DNA of 64,000 bases from Nannocystis sp. RBIL2 (GCF_026626745.1 NZ_JAPNJW010000002.1:5046151-5110150), one strand, 5' to 3'; positions 26,199 to 38,821 are shown, counted from the first letter of the stretch. The notes: generated by a model not told the origin, from the letters alone. Translations and numbers: made by a program.

Positions 26199-26930
26199 AT
26201 GCAAGGCTCCGCGATCGCGCTGCTCATCCTCGCTTACCTCGCCGCGCTGGGCGTCGCGGTGTGGAGCGACGTCTCCGCCGGCACGCTGCTGACCTGGGGG
26301 GCCGGCGGGGCGGCGCTGATCTGGCTGGTCGTCCTGGTCACCTTGCCGTGGAACCTGCACTTCCGGGCCCGCGAGGTGCTGGCGGAGATGCGGCGCTCGC
26401 GGGAGGCCGGCATCAAGGTCACCGACGATCAGATCGCGTTCGCCGAGCGGGTCAAGCGCTGGACCCTGATCACCAGCTTGACGATCCACTTCGTCTCCGC
26501 CGGCGTCGCCCTCGCCGTCGCGCTGCTCACCGGCTCCGACCTCGGCTATCCGTTCGCCGGCTTCTACCTGCTGTCGTGCCTGGTGCGCCCGGCCATCGCC
26601 TCGATGCAGCAGGTCCGCCGCCGCCTCGAGGCGCTGGCCGAGGACACCCGCTTCCCGCGCGACGACGTCATGAAGCTGCGCGGCCAGGTCGGGCGCCACG
26701 AGACGGTCGTCGAGCAGCTCGAGGAGGCGCTCAAGCAGCTGCGCGAGGAGCACGACGCGCTGTCGGCCCGCGCCGATCGCCAGCGCGTCGAGCTCGAGCA
26801 GAAGATCGGCGCCCTCGCGCGCAAGTTCGAGGACAGCCTCGATCGCCTGACCGACAACCGCGAGCTCATCTCCGGCATCAAGGCGTTTTTGCGGATGATC
26901 CGCGAGGGCGACGTCGACGCCCGCACGTGA
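26199..26930 (+). CDS. Membrane protein with C-terminal coiled coil
   Basis: 243 residues from ATG 26199 (MQGSAIALLILAYLAALGVA); ATG 26187 is an alternative. Two hydrophobic segments occupy the first 55 residues and two more lie near 100-150 (TSLTIHFVSAGVALAVALL and a following segment). The last 90 residues are a charged coiled coil (VVEQLEEALKQLREEHDALS). Function unknown. It is 43 bp upstream of the sigma factor gene and may be co-transcribed with the sigma-kinase pair. Confidence 0.7.
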   Translation: MQGSAIALLILAYLAALGVAVWSDVSAGTLLTWGAGGAALIWLVVLVTLPWNLHFRAREVLAEMRRSREAGIKVTDDQIAFAERVKRWTLITSLTIHFVSAGVALAVALLTGSDLGYPFAGFYLLSCLVRPAIASMQQVRRRLEALAEDTRFPRDDVMKLRGQVGRHETVVEQLEEALKQLREEHDALSARADRQRVELEQKIGALARKFEDSLDRLTDNRELISGIKAFLRMIREGDVDART

Positions 26931-26973
26931 GCCGACTGGCCGGCGCGCGCCGCCTCGCGCTATCCTCGGCGTC

Positions 26974-27614
26974 GTGGACGAGCACGATCGGCACCTCCTC
27001 GACGCCTGGCGCGCCGGCGACCGCAAGGCCGGGCAGGACCTGGTCGAGCGCCACTATCCCGCGGTGTACCGGTTCTTCTTCGGCAAGGTCCGCGACTCGG
27101 TGTGCGAGGACCTGTCCCAACAGACATTCGAGGTCGTGTGCCGCCGGCGCGACGCCTTCCGCGGCGACGGCAGCTTCCGCGCCTACCTGTTCGGGGTCGC
27201 CCGCTTCGTCCTGATCGGCTGGGCGCGGCGGCAGCGGCGGTTCGAGCCGACCGAGGACAGCCTGCCCGCCGACGCCGACCCGCTGCCCGGGCTGCTCGCC
27301 GACCGCGAGCTGGTCAAGATCGTCGCCACCGCGCTGCGCGGCCTGGCGCTCGACGACCAGCTGCTCATCGAGCTCAAGGACTGGGAGCACCTCACCCAGG
27401 CCGAGCTCGCCGGGCTGTTCGAGGTCCCGCAGCCGACCGTCGCCCGTCGCCTCCAGCGCGCGCGCGCGCGCCTGCGCGCCGCGGTCGAGCGGCTGGTCGA
27501 CGACCCGGCCCTGCGCGACCGCACCCTGCGCGGCCTCGAGAGCTGCATGGAGAGCATCCGCCTCGAGGTCGACCGCCGCTTCGGTCCGGCGCCGCGCGGG
27601 CAGGACGACTCGGC

Positions 27615-27618
<4 letters not shown>
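26974..27618 (+). CDS. ECF-type RNA polymerase sigma factor
   Basis: 214 residues from GTG 26974. A sigma-70 region 2 is readable at about 10-75 (GQDLVERHYPAVYRFFFGKV ... DLSQQTFEVVCRRRDAF) and region 4 at about 125-170, with the helix-turn-helix TQAELAGLFEVPQPTVARRL. A C-terminal extension of about 40 residues follows. The stop overlaps the GTG start of the kinase gene (GTGA), so the kinase is probably its regulator: signalling kinase plus sigma factor in one unit, as in ECF groups that depend on Ser/Thr kinases. No anti-sigma gene is adjacent. Confidence 0.88.
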
Positions 27619-31249
<3,631 letters not shown>

Positions 31250-31253
<4 letters not shown>

Positions 31254-31305
31254 TCCACAAGGACATGTCCTGATCGACATGTCCATGAATACATACACCG
31301 ACGCG
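31250..31305. repeat. 14-bp phased repeat array (site 6)
   Basis: CTAGTCCACAAGGA (contains the kinase stop TAG), CATGTCCTGATCGA, CATGTCCATGAATA and CATACACCGACGCG in exact 14-bp phase, at 31250, 31264, 31278 and 31292. Confidence 0.8.
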
Positions 31306-31396
31306 CGGCCCCGCGCCGCGGTGTTTCGCGCCTCCGCTGGCGCCCGCAGCCGGCCCGGCGTCCTCGCGCTACCGTGATCCGCGGAGGAGGAACCCG

Positions 31397-31489
31397 ATGA
31401 AGACACCGAAGCAAACATCGAAGCAGGTCCCGATCAAGTCCGGCCTCCGCGCCGGCAACGAGATGGCGAAGAGCGTCATCGGCAACTAG
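31397..31489 (+). CDS. 30-residue peptide, possible RiPP precursor
   Basis: The ATG at 31397 is preceded by GGAGGAGGAAC, one of the best ribosome binding sites in the window. The frame reads MKTPKQTSKQVPIK, then SGLRAGNEMAKSVIGN, stop at 31487. The Lys-rich leader-like first half, the SGLRAG motif and the short C-terminal core resemble precursors of ribosomally made, modified peptides, but I see no modification enzyme next to it. A perfect 13-bp hairpin follows within 10 bp of the stop, so this looks like a complete small transcription unit. Confidence 0.6.
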   Translation: MKTPKQTSKQVPIKSGLRAGNEMAKSVIGN

Positions 31490-31497
31490 CGGCCGCG

Positions 31498-31537
31498 ACC
31501 GGGGCATGAGGGGGCCCGACCCCGCTCATGCCCCGGT
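31498..31537 (+). terminator. Hairpin terminator after the 30-residue peptide gene
   Basis: Arms ACCGGGGCATGAG (31498-31510) and CTCATGCCCCGGT (31525-31537) are perfectly complementary around a 14-nt loop that itself contains GGGGCCCGACCCC. There is no T-run, but the position 8 bp after the stop fits a terminator or stabilising 3' hairpin. Confidence 0.65.
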
Positions 31538-31550
31538 GGCGTCCCGAGCG

Positions 31551-31578
31551 AATGTCCCCGGGGACATCTTCGAACTCG
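31551..31578. repeat. 14-bp repeat (site 7), perfect 16-bp palindrome
   Basis: AATGTCCCCGGGGA is followed by CATCTTCGAACTCG. Together they make the perfect palindrome ATGTCCCCGGGGACAT (31552-31567). It lies between the peptide hairpin and the next gene. Confidence 0.65.
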
Positions 31579-31678
31579 TCGCATGGGACCCCGGCCGTGC
31601 GCCGCCCTCGATTCTCGCGGCGCTCCGAAGATCGTTGAACAATTACAATGGAACGAGAGCTGCTTGGCCGACGGTCGC

Positions 31679-33676
31679 ATGACCTTCTCGTCTCGACTGC
31701 TGTTCCCCTCCATCCTGTTGACAATCGGCGCTCTGGCACCAATGGTCGGCCAGGCCTACGATCTCAAGGTGCCGTGGCGCGGCGACTCCTTGCCGGCTCA
31801 TTCATACATGCGCACGGCAGGCCACGCCGACTACGACTGCACCGGCACGGGGGTGTGCGACCTCGACATCTCGGCGATGCGCTGGGACGCCGCTACCAGC
31901 AATTATTCGTGGTACCGCGCCGACGCGACCCTCCCGTACGGCCGCAGCGACGCCGTCGGCTGGGACCTCCCGCTTTATTCTCCGGTCGACGGCGACATCG
32001 TCGCCTGCTTCCGCCGCCTGCCCGACGACAACGAGGACGGCAGCGAGCCGGCCGCCTGCCCGGGCACCTCCGGCGCGTCCAACCGCTGCGTCGCCGGCGG
32101 CAACCACGTCGTCATCCGCACCACCGACGGCCACCTGATCTCCCTCAACCATTTCCGGCAGGACTCGATCCCCGCCGCGCTGTGCCCGATCACCGACACC
32201 ATGCTGTTCGACGACGACCCCAAGGTCTGCAGCCTGTTCGGCTGGAACGCCGCGCTGCGCGAGGGGGCGCGGCTCGACAATCGCAGCATCGCCCCGATCC
32301 CCGTGCGCAAGGGCGAGTTCGTCGGCCGCGTCGGCCTGTCGGGCAACACCAACGGCGTCCACCTGCACATGGGCGTGTCCGAGTTCACCACCGACCCGGC
32401 CGGCAACTACTGCTCGCGCAAGTCGGCCTCCGAGTTCCGCGAGGGCTGGTCGCAGGTACGTACCCCCGGGGTCGCGCCCGATCCGGGCGACTGGGATCGG
32501 CTGCAGGGCACCGAGCTGCCGATCGACGGCACCACCGACTTTTTGTTGTGGCCGGACCCGATCGGCGAGCGGGTCGACAAGCTGCAGATCGAGCCGGGCA
32601 CGGTGCCGGCGCTGGCGCTGACGGAGCTCGGCGGTGTGGCGGCCTATCGCAACAGCGCCGGCAACCTCGCGGTCAACGCCATGCAGTTCACCTCGACCGA
32701 CGTCCTGCTCGGCGTCGGCGAGGAGGAGGGCGCAGTCGGCGAGGTCGCGGTGTCGCGGATCAACGGCACCACCGGCCACGCCCTCGTCGCAGTGCGCAAC
32801 GGCGCCGACAAGCTGCAGCTGATCCCCTATTACGTCAACGCTCTCGCCGACGCAGTCCGCGGCGTCGGCCGCACCGAGTCGACCGCAGGCGTCGGCCAGA
32901 TCGAGGCCACCTATTCGCCGACCCACGACGGCGCCGTCGTCGCCTTCCAGAACAGCACCGGCGCGCTGTCCGTGATCAACTACGGCGTCACCCTCACCGG
33001 CACCGAGGAGCTCACCGTCGACCGCCGCGCCAGCGCCTCGCACAGCACCGCGATCGACGACGTCGACGTCGCCACCGTGGTCATGGGCCGCGGCGTCAGC
33101 GAGTCCTCGGGCGCGTGGAAGGGCGTGGTCACCGTCGAACAGCGCAGCGCGGACGACACGGTGTGGCTGCGCACCTGGCAGATCGACACTGCAGGCACCA
33201 GCGTCACCCTCGTCGACACCCAGCAGGTCAAGGACCTCGCCACCAACACCGCCTTCACCGCCGCCGACGTCGACGTCACGGTCACCGGCAGCCTCGGCAG
33301 CCGCGAGCTCGCCCTCGTCTCCGTCGCCACCCCGTCCGGCCTGCGCGTCCAGACCTGGCAGATCTCGAGCGCCGGCCTGCTCGGCCGCGTCGACCAGTGG
33401 GACGCCGGCGCAGCCAGCGAGCTGTCGTCGGCCAGGGCCGGGGCGCAGGACGCCGCTCTCGGCCTGCGCACCGGCGCGGGCGTGATGTCGCTGATCTCGT
33501 TCCAGGTCGACTCGGACGGCAACCTCGGCCGCGCCGGCACGGTCGATGCCGGCGCGGTCTCGGCGCTGGCGGTCGACGGTCGCTCCGGCGCGCAGCGGCT
33601 GGCCGCCCTCGCGCTCGACGGCGACGGCGAGATCACAGTGTTCCACCACCAGACCAATTATTCGTCGCTCTATTGA
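31679..33676 (+). CDS. Secreted M23/LytM-like protein with propeller-type C-terminus, probably inactive
   Basis: 665 residues from ATG 31679. The signal peptide (MTFSSRLLFPSILLTIGALA) is likely cleaved after GQA. At about 90-250 an M23-type fold is readable: GRSDAVGWDLPLYSPVDGDI, then HLISLNHF, and VGLSGNTNGVHLHMGV. The HxH motif (HLH) and the Asp are present, but the first zinc ligand of HxGxD is Ala (AVGWD), so endopeptidase activity is doubtful. The last 380 residues have repeated beta-strand blocks (LAVNAMQFTSTDVLLGVG, ALVAVRNGADKLQLIPYYV). Predicted periplasmic or extracellular; it may bind cell wall without cutting it. The start follows a weak ribosome binding site; an upstream ATG at 31583 would lack a signal peptide. 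Confidence 0.75.
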   Translation: MTFSSRLLFPSILLTIGALAPMVGQAYDLKVPWRGDSLPAHSYMRTAGHADYDCTGTGVCDLDISAMRWDAATSNYSWYRADATLPYGRSDAVGWDLPLYSPVDGDIVACFRRLPDDNEDGSEPAACPGTSGASNRCVAGGNHVVIRTTDGHLISLNHFRQDSIPAALCPITDTMLFDDDPKVCSLFGWNAALREGARLDNRSIAPIPVRKGEFVGRVGLSGNTNGVHLHMGVSEFTTDPAGNYCSRKSASEFREGWSQVRTPGVAPDPGDWDRLQGTELPIDGTTDFLLWPDPIGERVDKLQIEPGTVPALALTELGGVAAYRNSAGNLAVNAMQFTSTDVLLGVGEEEGAVGEVAVSRINGTTGHALVAVRNGADKLQLIPYYVNALADAVRGVGRTESTAGVGQIEATYSPTHDGAVVAFQNSTGALSVINYGVTLTGTEELTVDRRASASHSTAIDDVDVATVVMGRGVSESSGAWKGVVTVEQRSADDTVWLRTWQIDTAGTSVTLVDTQQVKDLATNTAFTAADVDVTVTGSLGSRELALVSVATPSGLRVQTWQISSAGLLGRVDQWDAGAASELSSARAGAQDAALGLRTGAGVMSLISFQVDSDGNLGRAGTVDAGAVSALAVDGRSGAQRLAALALDGDGEITVFHHQTNYSSLY

Positions 33677-33685
33677 GCGGCGTCG

Positions 33686-33720
33686 GCCGGCGCCGGTCGC
33701 TCAGGGCGACCGGCGCCGGC
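33686..33720. terminator. Bidirectional hairpin between convergent genes
   Basis: Perfect 15-bp arms GCCGGCGCCGGTCGC (33686-33700) and GCGACCGGCGCCGGC (33706-33720) with a 5-nt loop, placed 10 bp after one stop codon and 14 bp before the other gene's stop. It can terminate both transcripts. Confidence 0.75.
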
Positions 33721-33734
33721 AATGTGGGCACCGC

Positions 33735-34250
33735 TCACTTGTTCGGCTTGCGCTCCTTCAGGAAGCGCAGGTCGCCGCCGATGTCGTGGAGCGACGTGAT
33801 CGGCACCACCACCGGCACCCCGGGTGTCGTCTCCAGCACCTTCGGGTTCCCGCCCGACCAGGTGATGCGGTTGATGCGGTGCTGGATCCGCCACTTCCCG
33901 TGCACCTTGACCAGGCGGTCGTCGTAGTAGCCCTGGCCCTCCCAGAAGTCGCCGCCGGGCGTCCCGGGCTTGATCAGGCGGAAGTGCCCGTAGGTCATCG
34001 CCCAGCCCTCGTTGCCCTGGAAGTCCCACAGCGTGTTCGACATCGTGTGCTGGGTGCCGCTGTAGACCGCGTGGATGACCGCGAAGATCTGTTTAAAGGT
34101 GTCGCGGCCGGTCCACACCGCGCCCTCTCCGTAGTCGGCGATCACGTCGGGCGTGAACACCTCGTCGAACAGGTCCCACTGCTGGGTGTCGATCGCCAGC
34201 GCGTAGAGGTGGACCAAAGTCAGGATCGTGTCGGCTTCGCTCTGAGACAT
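33735..34250 (-). CDS. SnoaL/NTF2-like protein
   Basis: 171 residues from ATG 34250 (MSQSEADTILTLVHLYALAI). The pattern of an N-terminal helix, IDTQQWDLFDEVFTPDVIADYG, TGRDTFKQIFAVIH, THTM-like HTMSNTL and the final strand WRIQHRINRITW is that of SnoaL-like cone-shaped folds (nuclear transport factor 2 superfamily), which include hydratases, isomerases and dehydratases of small molecules. The Asp-His-type pocket residues (D near 40, H near 91) are present, but the substrate cannot be told. The long upstream open frame is antisense to other genes and is ignored. Confidence 0.8.
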   Translation of the reverse strand: MSQSEADTILTLVHLYALAIDTQQWDLFDEVFTPDVIADYGEGAVWTGRDTFKQIFAVIHAVYSGTQHTMSNTLWDFQGNEGWAMTYGHFRLIKPGTPGGDFWEGQGYYDDRLVKVHGKWRIQHRINRITWSGGNPKVLETTPGVPVVVPITSLHDIGGDLRFLKERKPNK

Positions 34251-34781
34251 CCCGAGCCCTTTCGCTAAAGTTCGTGTTTTCGGCGCACACCGCAGACGCG
34301 CGCCGTTTTGCAGCCTATCACACGGCCGACGCCTTTCGACGGGAGAATGCGCGCACCGTCTGCTGTCACGATTGCCGACCTCGGCAGCACCGGCGGCCCG
34401 CATCCACGAGCGCCCGATATGTCGCCGCTCGCTGCGCGGCGGCGCCGGGCGCCGGTCCGGTGACGGGCGCGGCGATGCCCCGCTCGCCCGCGCCGCGCGG
34501 CCGACCGCGGCGAATGACGACACGGGAGGCCGCGCGGATCCCCGGCCGGGCCGCGAATTTCGCCGGCCCTCGCCGCGAACCACCTGTCCGCCGTCGTCGC
34601 CTCGCGCCCGGGTCCTCGCCGCCACGCGCTCGCGGGTGGAACGTTGTATCGCCACCATTCTCCCCTCCATGCTTTGTCGCGCAGCAAAGGCGTACGAATG
34701 TCCGAGCAGCGCGTGGGAGCCTGCAATGTTCCTTGCATTGGCAACCTTGTCAGCCGCAAAGAGCCGTGGTGAAGTCGCGGC
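34251..34781. other. Divergent intergenic region
   Basis: About 530 bp between the SnoaL-like gene and the ATPase pair, presumably carrying both promoters. Slightly more A/T near 34660-34750. Short inverted repeats such as CAATG-N7-CATTG near 34722 are visible. I see no gene in it. Confidence 0.45.
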
Positions 34782-36221
34782 GTGAACGATCCGTTCAGCA
34801 TCGGACCGCGTCTGTCGGGCGAGTTCGTCGGTCGTGACGCCGAGCTCGCCGACGCCTGGTCGTGCATCGACAACGTGGGCGACAGTCTGGTCATCGTCAG
34901 CGAATTGCCGAATGGCCGCACCTCCCTGCTGCGGCGGATCGAGGCGATGCTGCGCGAGCGGGGCCGGCGGGTCGCGTTCATGGACGCGCTGCGGCTGCCG
35001 CAGGACATCACCCCGGCGGCGCTGTGGCACAAGCTCGGGGACCGGCTCGACCTCGACCTCTCGCGCAGCTACGGCGACGGTCTGGCCCGCCCGGCCCCGG
35101 TGTTCCTTCTCGACGACTTTCACGAGCTGCTCAGCCGCCAGCAGATGCGCACCCCGGAGTTCCTCGGCATGCTGCGCTCTCTGGCCAGCATGCGCGTGCT
35201 GAAGTTCGTCAGCACCAGCGCCGCCGACCTGGTCACTCTCGGCCGGCAGCTCGGCGAGGCCTGGGGCTCGCCCTTCCTCAATACGTATCGCGAGCAGCGG
35301 CTCGGGCCCCTGAGCAGCCGCGACGTCGAGTACGTCCTCGCGCTGGCCGGCGATCGGCTGTCGGACTGCGACCGGGCCTTCATCGCCCGCTGCGCCGGCG
35401 GCCAGCCCAAGCTGCTCAACCTGCTCGCCTCCGGCCACCTGCGGGTCAACCGCGCCGCCCTGCCCGGCACCCGCGCCACGGTCCGCCACCAGCAGACCCT
35501 GCACCTCCTGCGCAACGAGCTCGGGCACCTGTTCCGCGGCTTCTGGGCCCGGCTCGCCAGCGACGAGCGCTGGTGCCTGCTGCAGGTCTGCGCCGGCCAC
35601 GCCTGCCGCTCCACCGTGCCCGGCAGCGAGCTGCTCGATCGGCCAGGTGACCCCGCCCTCGCCTTCGACCACCAGCGCGCCGCCGCAGTCAGTCGCTGCT
35701 TTCAAAGCCTGCCGCGGATCGTGCTCAAGCGGGCGGTCGCCGAGGTCCTCGGCGAGGACGCGGTCCCGCAATTGCCGAGCGACATGCAGACCGACGCCGT
35801 GTTCGCAGTCGAGACCGAGAGCTTCCTGCGGCGCCGGCTGTGCGTCGCCGCCGTGCTCGCCAACCTGCGCCGGCAGGGCGCCCTCGGCGACGACGAGCTG
35901 CGCGCGCTGCAGGACCCCGGCGATTCACTCGCGCCGCCGTCGACGGCGGCGATGGAGAGCGCGCTCGAGCGACTCGCCGACAGCGGACTCCTTTTGCCGA
36001 GCGTGTCGCCGCCGGGCTGGGAGATCCGTCCGTGCGCGCTGACCGGCTGGCTGCGCGACCACCTGCGCGCCCCCGACCTCCTGTCCCGACTCATGATCCA
36101 CGGCGCCGACGGTTATTCGCTCGCGCCGCTCTACACCTTCGTCCACGCCCACCGCGAGCGGTTCGCGGGCGGCGCGGGCGAATATTTCAAGGACCTCTAT
36201 TGTGATGTCTCGCCGAGCTAA
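34782..36221 (+). CDS. P-loop ATPase-like protein with degenerate Walker A (paralogue 1)
   Basis: 479 residues from GTG 34782. The opening NDPFSIGPRLSGEFVGRDAE matches that of the next gene (ANPFIVGNSVG ... FVGRED), showing the two are paralogues of the ORC/STAND-like AAA ATPase type. The Walker A position reads SELPNGRTSLL (40-50), lacking the GxxGxGKT glycine and lysine. Walker B is intact (PVFLLDDFHEL, 106-116). C-terminal helices (about 260-479) resemble winged-helix or helical effector segments. Probably a non-hydrolysing partner subunit of the downstream ATPase. Its last 20 bp overlap the next gene. Confidence 0.75.
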   Translation: MNDPFSIGPRLSGEFVGRDAELADAWSCIDNVGDSLVIVSELPNGRTSLLRRIEAMLRERGRRVAFMDALRLPQDITPAALWHKLGDRLDLDLSRSYGDGLARPAPVFLLDDFHELLSRQQMRTPEFLGMLRSLASMRVLKFVSTSAADLVTLGRQLGEAWGSPFLNTYREQRLGPLSSRDVEYVLALAGDRLSDCDRAFIARCAGGQPKLLNLLASGHLRVNRAALPGTRATVRHQQTLHLLRNELGHLFRGFWARLASDERWCLLQVCAGHACRSTVPGSELLDRPGDPALAFDHQRAAAVSRCFQSLPRIVLKRAVAEVLGEDAVPQLPSDMQTDAVFAVETESFLRRRLCVAAVLANLRRQGALGDDELRALQDPGDSLAPPSTAAMESALERLADSGLLLPSVSPPGWEIRPCALTGWLRDHLRAPDLLSRLMIHGADGYSLAPLYTFVHAHRERFAGGAGEYFKDLYCDVSPS

Positions 36222-38772
36222 TCCATTTATCGTCGGTAACTCCGTCGGCAACACCCCGGCCTTCGTCGGCCGCGAGGACATGTTCGCCCGCGTCGACCTG
36301 CTGTTGGGCAGCCCGACGGAGGTCGGCATCCTGCTGTTCGGTCAACGGCGGATCGGCAAGAGCTCGCTGCTCCACCAGCTGCACTCGCGCCTGCCGGCGA
36401 TGGGGCCGTGGCGGCCGATCTACTTCGACCTCCACGGCCGGGCGACGATGACCGCCGCGCAGCTGCTCGGCGACCTCGCCGAGGTCATCGCCCGCACCGC
36501 CAAGTTCCCGGCCTTCACCGGCGGCGAGGCGTCGATCGGCGAGTTCCGCGGGTGGCTGCGCGAGGGCCTGCGCTCGCTGCCCGACGGCCACCGCCTGGTG
36601 TTCCTGTTCGACGAGTTCGACGTGCTGTCGGCCCCCGACGGCGAGCGGCGCTCGCACGAGCTCTACTCGGTGCTCACCGACATCCTCCAGGGCGAGGCCG
36701 GCGGTCAGCTCGCGGCGGTCTACGCGGCCGGGCGGACCATGAACGACCTGGACAGCGCGGCGCGCCCGCTGCTGCGCGGCGTCCCGGTCATTCACGTGTC
36801 CACCCTGAGCCGGCTCGAGTTCGACCAACTGCTCGACCTCGGCGAGCGCGACGGCTCGCTGATGTGGGGCGACGGCGCGCGCGACGTCCTGTGGGACCTC
36901 ACCTGCGGCCACCCGCTGCTGACCCAGCTGCTCGGCTCGCGGGCCTGGCAGGCGGTCCAGCGCTCGCACAACCCGCTCGTCTCGGCGGCGATGGTCCACG
37001 AGCTGGTGCCCGGCGCGCTCAAGGAGTCGCACGGCATGCTCAGCTGGCTGTGGGACGGCATCACCCCGGCCTGCCGGGTCGTCGCCGCCGCCATCGCCGA
37101 GCACAAGAGCCGCGCGGTCACCGTCGACGAGATGGCCACGGTCCTGCGCGACAGCGGGGTGCGCATCATCATCAGCCAGCTGTCGGCCGCGCCGCAGCTG
37201 CTGCGCGAGTGGGACCTGCTCGAAGAGACAGACGGCAAGTACAGCTTCAAGGTCGAGCTGCTGCGGCTGTGGGTGCGCAAGTGCCAGCCGTTCTCGGCCG
37301 TGCGCGAGTGCCTCGACGAGCTGGTGCCGCGCGCCAACGACTTCTTCCGCCGCGCCAGCGAGATGTGGCAGGGCGCCGGCGACCTCGACCCCAAGCGGGT
37401 CGCGGCGATCGCCGCCCTGCTCGAGTCGATCTTCAACGACCCGCGCATGAACCCCAACCACGTCGGCGCCGCCCTGCTGCTGGCCGACGTCTACGTCCAC
37501 CAGGGCCGCCGCGACGACGCGATCCACCTGCTCGCCAGCCTGTACCCGACCCAGCCGATCGCCATCGGCCCGCGCTACGTGCAATTGCTGCTGCAGAGCG
37601 TCGAGAAGCCGACGGCCCCGCAGACCGAGGACGAGCGCCTGGCGATCTACGAGAAGATCCTCGAGGCCGCGCCGCGCACCCACGAGGCGGTGGTCGGGCG
37701 CGCGGCGATCTTGCGCGAGCGCGGCCAGCGGCACCTCGCGGCCGGGCAGCTCCGCGAGGCCCGCGACTGCTTCGTCCGCGCCGGCGAGGCCGAGCAGGTG
37801 CTGCAGCTCGACGCCGAGCTCGAGCGGCGCCAGCTCGAGCAGCTGCTCGGCGACGTGCAGGAGCTCGAGCACGCCGGACGGCCCGCCGAGGCGCTGGCGC
37901 GGCTCATGGGCGCTCCCCCGCCGCTCGCCGAGCGCCCCGAGTGCGTGGCCATGCGCGAGCGACTGACCCGCCGCCAGGCCGCCGAGGACACGCTCGAGAC
38001 CGCAGTGGTCGCGCTGCACAACCACGACCGCGAGACGGCGATCGAGCGGCTGTGCCAGGTGCTGCAGCTCGACCCCGGCCACCCGCGAGCCACGCGGGAG
38101 CTGGCCGGCCTGCTGCGCCCGCCCGAGCGCCGGCGGCTGCGCGACCGCTGGGCCCCGTACCTCGTGTTCTTCTCGCTGTGGGTCGCGACTCTCGGGGCGA
38201 TCCCGCTGATCATCCGCTATTCGTATCCGCCGCCGGTCGCGCAGGAGGTCCTGACGTCCGACAAGTGCGAGGCGTCCGTGTTTCCGGGCTGGATGTTCGC
38301 GCAGCAGGCCGAGGTCACCCCGGCGACGATCGCAGCGACGCCGGCCGCTCCGCCGCCGACCGACGAGGTGGCCGCGCCGACGCCCGAGCGGCCGCCGGTC
38401 AAGCGGCTCCGGCGCTCGCGTTCGGAGACGCCGAGCAAGAGCGCCCTGGCCCAGTGCGAGCGCGGCAACGCCTGGTCCTGCTACGGCATCGGCCTGCTCT
38501 ACCTCGAGTCCACCCCGGGCACCGCCATCTATTACTTCGAGAAGCCGTGCGACCGGCGGAACATCGCCGACGCCTGCTGCCGGCTCGCCGAGCTGTACGC
38601 CGAGGACGGCCCGCTCCATGACTCGCTGTTGATGCAGACGTACCGCGACAAGGCCCACGCCAACGGCATGCCCACCTGCCTCGCCGACCCCGGGCCCGCT
38701 CCCACCGAGCCTCCCGCGGGCGGCCCGAAGGCGCCCGACACTGCGCCGGCGCCGGCCCCCGAGCAGAAATGA
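36202..38772 (+). CDS. AAA/STAND-type ATPase with TPR, membrane helix and Sel1-like tail (paralogue 2)
   Basis: 856 residues (GTG 36202 followed at once by ATG 36205). Walker A is intact as GQRRIGKSSLL (47-57), Walker B is RLVFLFDEFDVL (131-142), and HPLLTQLLG fits sensor-2/lid sequences of archaeal-type ATPases. About 390-640 holds TPR-like helices (DVYVHQGRRDDAIHLLASLY, AEQVLQLDAELERRQ). A membrane helix is near 652-672 (YLVFFSLWVATLGAIPLII). The C-terminal part, after a Pro/Thr linker, has Sel1-like Cys-containing repeats (CERGNAWSCYGIGLLYLES). So the ATPase is cytoplasmic and the Sel1-like end is periplasmic. It overlaps and is probably coupled to its degenerate paralogue. Confidence 0.82.
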   Translation: MMSRRANPFIVGNSVGNTPAFVGREDMFARVDLLLGSPTEVGILLFGQRRIGKSSLLHQLHSRLPAMGPWRPIYFDLHGRATMTAAQLLGDLAEVIARTAKFPAFTGGEASIGEFRGWLREGLRSLPDGHRLVFLFDEFDVLSAPDGERRSHELYSVLTDILQGEAGGQLAAVYAAGRTMNDLDSAARPLLRGVPVIHVSTLSRLEFDQLLDLGERDGSLMWGDGARDVLWDLTCGHPLLTQLLGSRAWQAVQRSHNPLVSAAMVHELVPGALKESHGMLSWLWDGITPACRVVAAAIAEHKSRAVTVDEMATVLRDSGVRIIISQLSAAPQLLREWDLLEETDGKYSFKVELLRLWVRKCQPFSAVRECLDELVPRANDFFRRASEMWQGAGDLDPKRVAAIAALLESIFNDPRMNPNHVGAALLLADVYVHQGRRDDAIHLLASLYPTQPIAIGPRYVQLLLQSVEKPTAPQTEDERLAIYEKILEAAPRTHEAVVGRAAILRERGQRHLAAGQLREARDCFVRAGEAEQVLQLDAELERRQLEQLLGDVQELEHAGRPAEALARLMGAPPPLAERPECVAMRERLTRRQAAEDTLETAVVALHNHDRETAIERLCQVLQLDPGHPRATRELAGLLRPPERRRLRDRWAPYLVFFSLWVATLGAIPLIIRYSYPPPVAQEVLTSDKCEASVFPGWMFAQQAEVTPATIAATPAAPPPTDEVAAPTPERPPVKRLRRSRSETPSKSALAQCERGNAWSCYGIGLLYLESTPGTAIYYFEKPCDRRNIADACCRLAELYAEDGPLHDSLLMQTYRDKAHANGMPTCLADPGPAPTEPPAGGPKAPDTAPAPAPEQK

Positions 38773-38800
38773 TATGTCCTCAAAGACATGTCACTCGTCC
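38773..38800. repeat. 14-bp phased repeat (site 8)
   Basis: TATGTCCTCAAAGA and CATGTCACTCGTCC begin immediately after the ATPase stop codon (38770-38772). Confidence 0.7.
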
Positions 38801-38821
38801 GCGTCTCGACGGACGACATGA

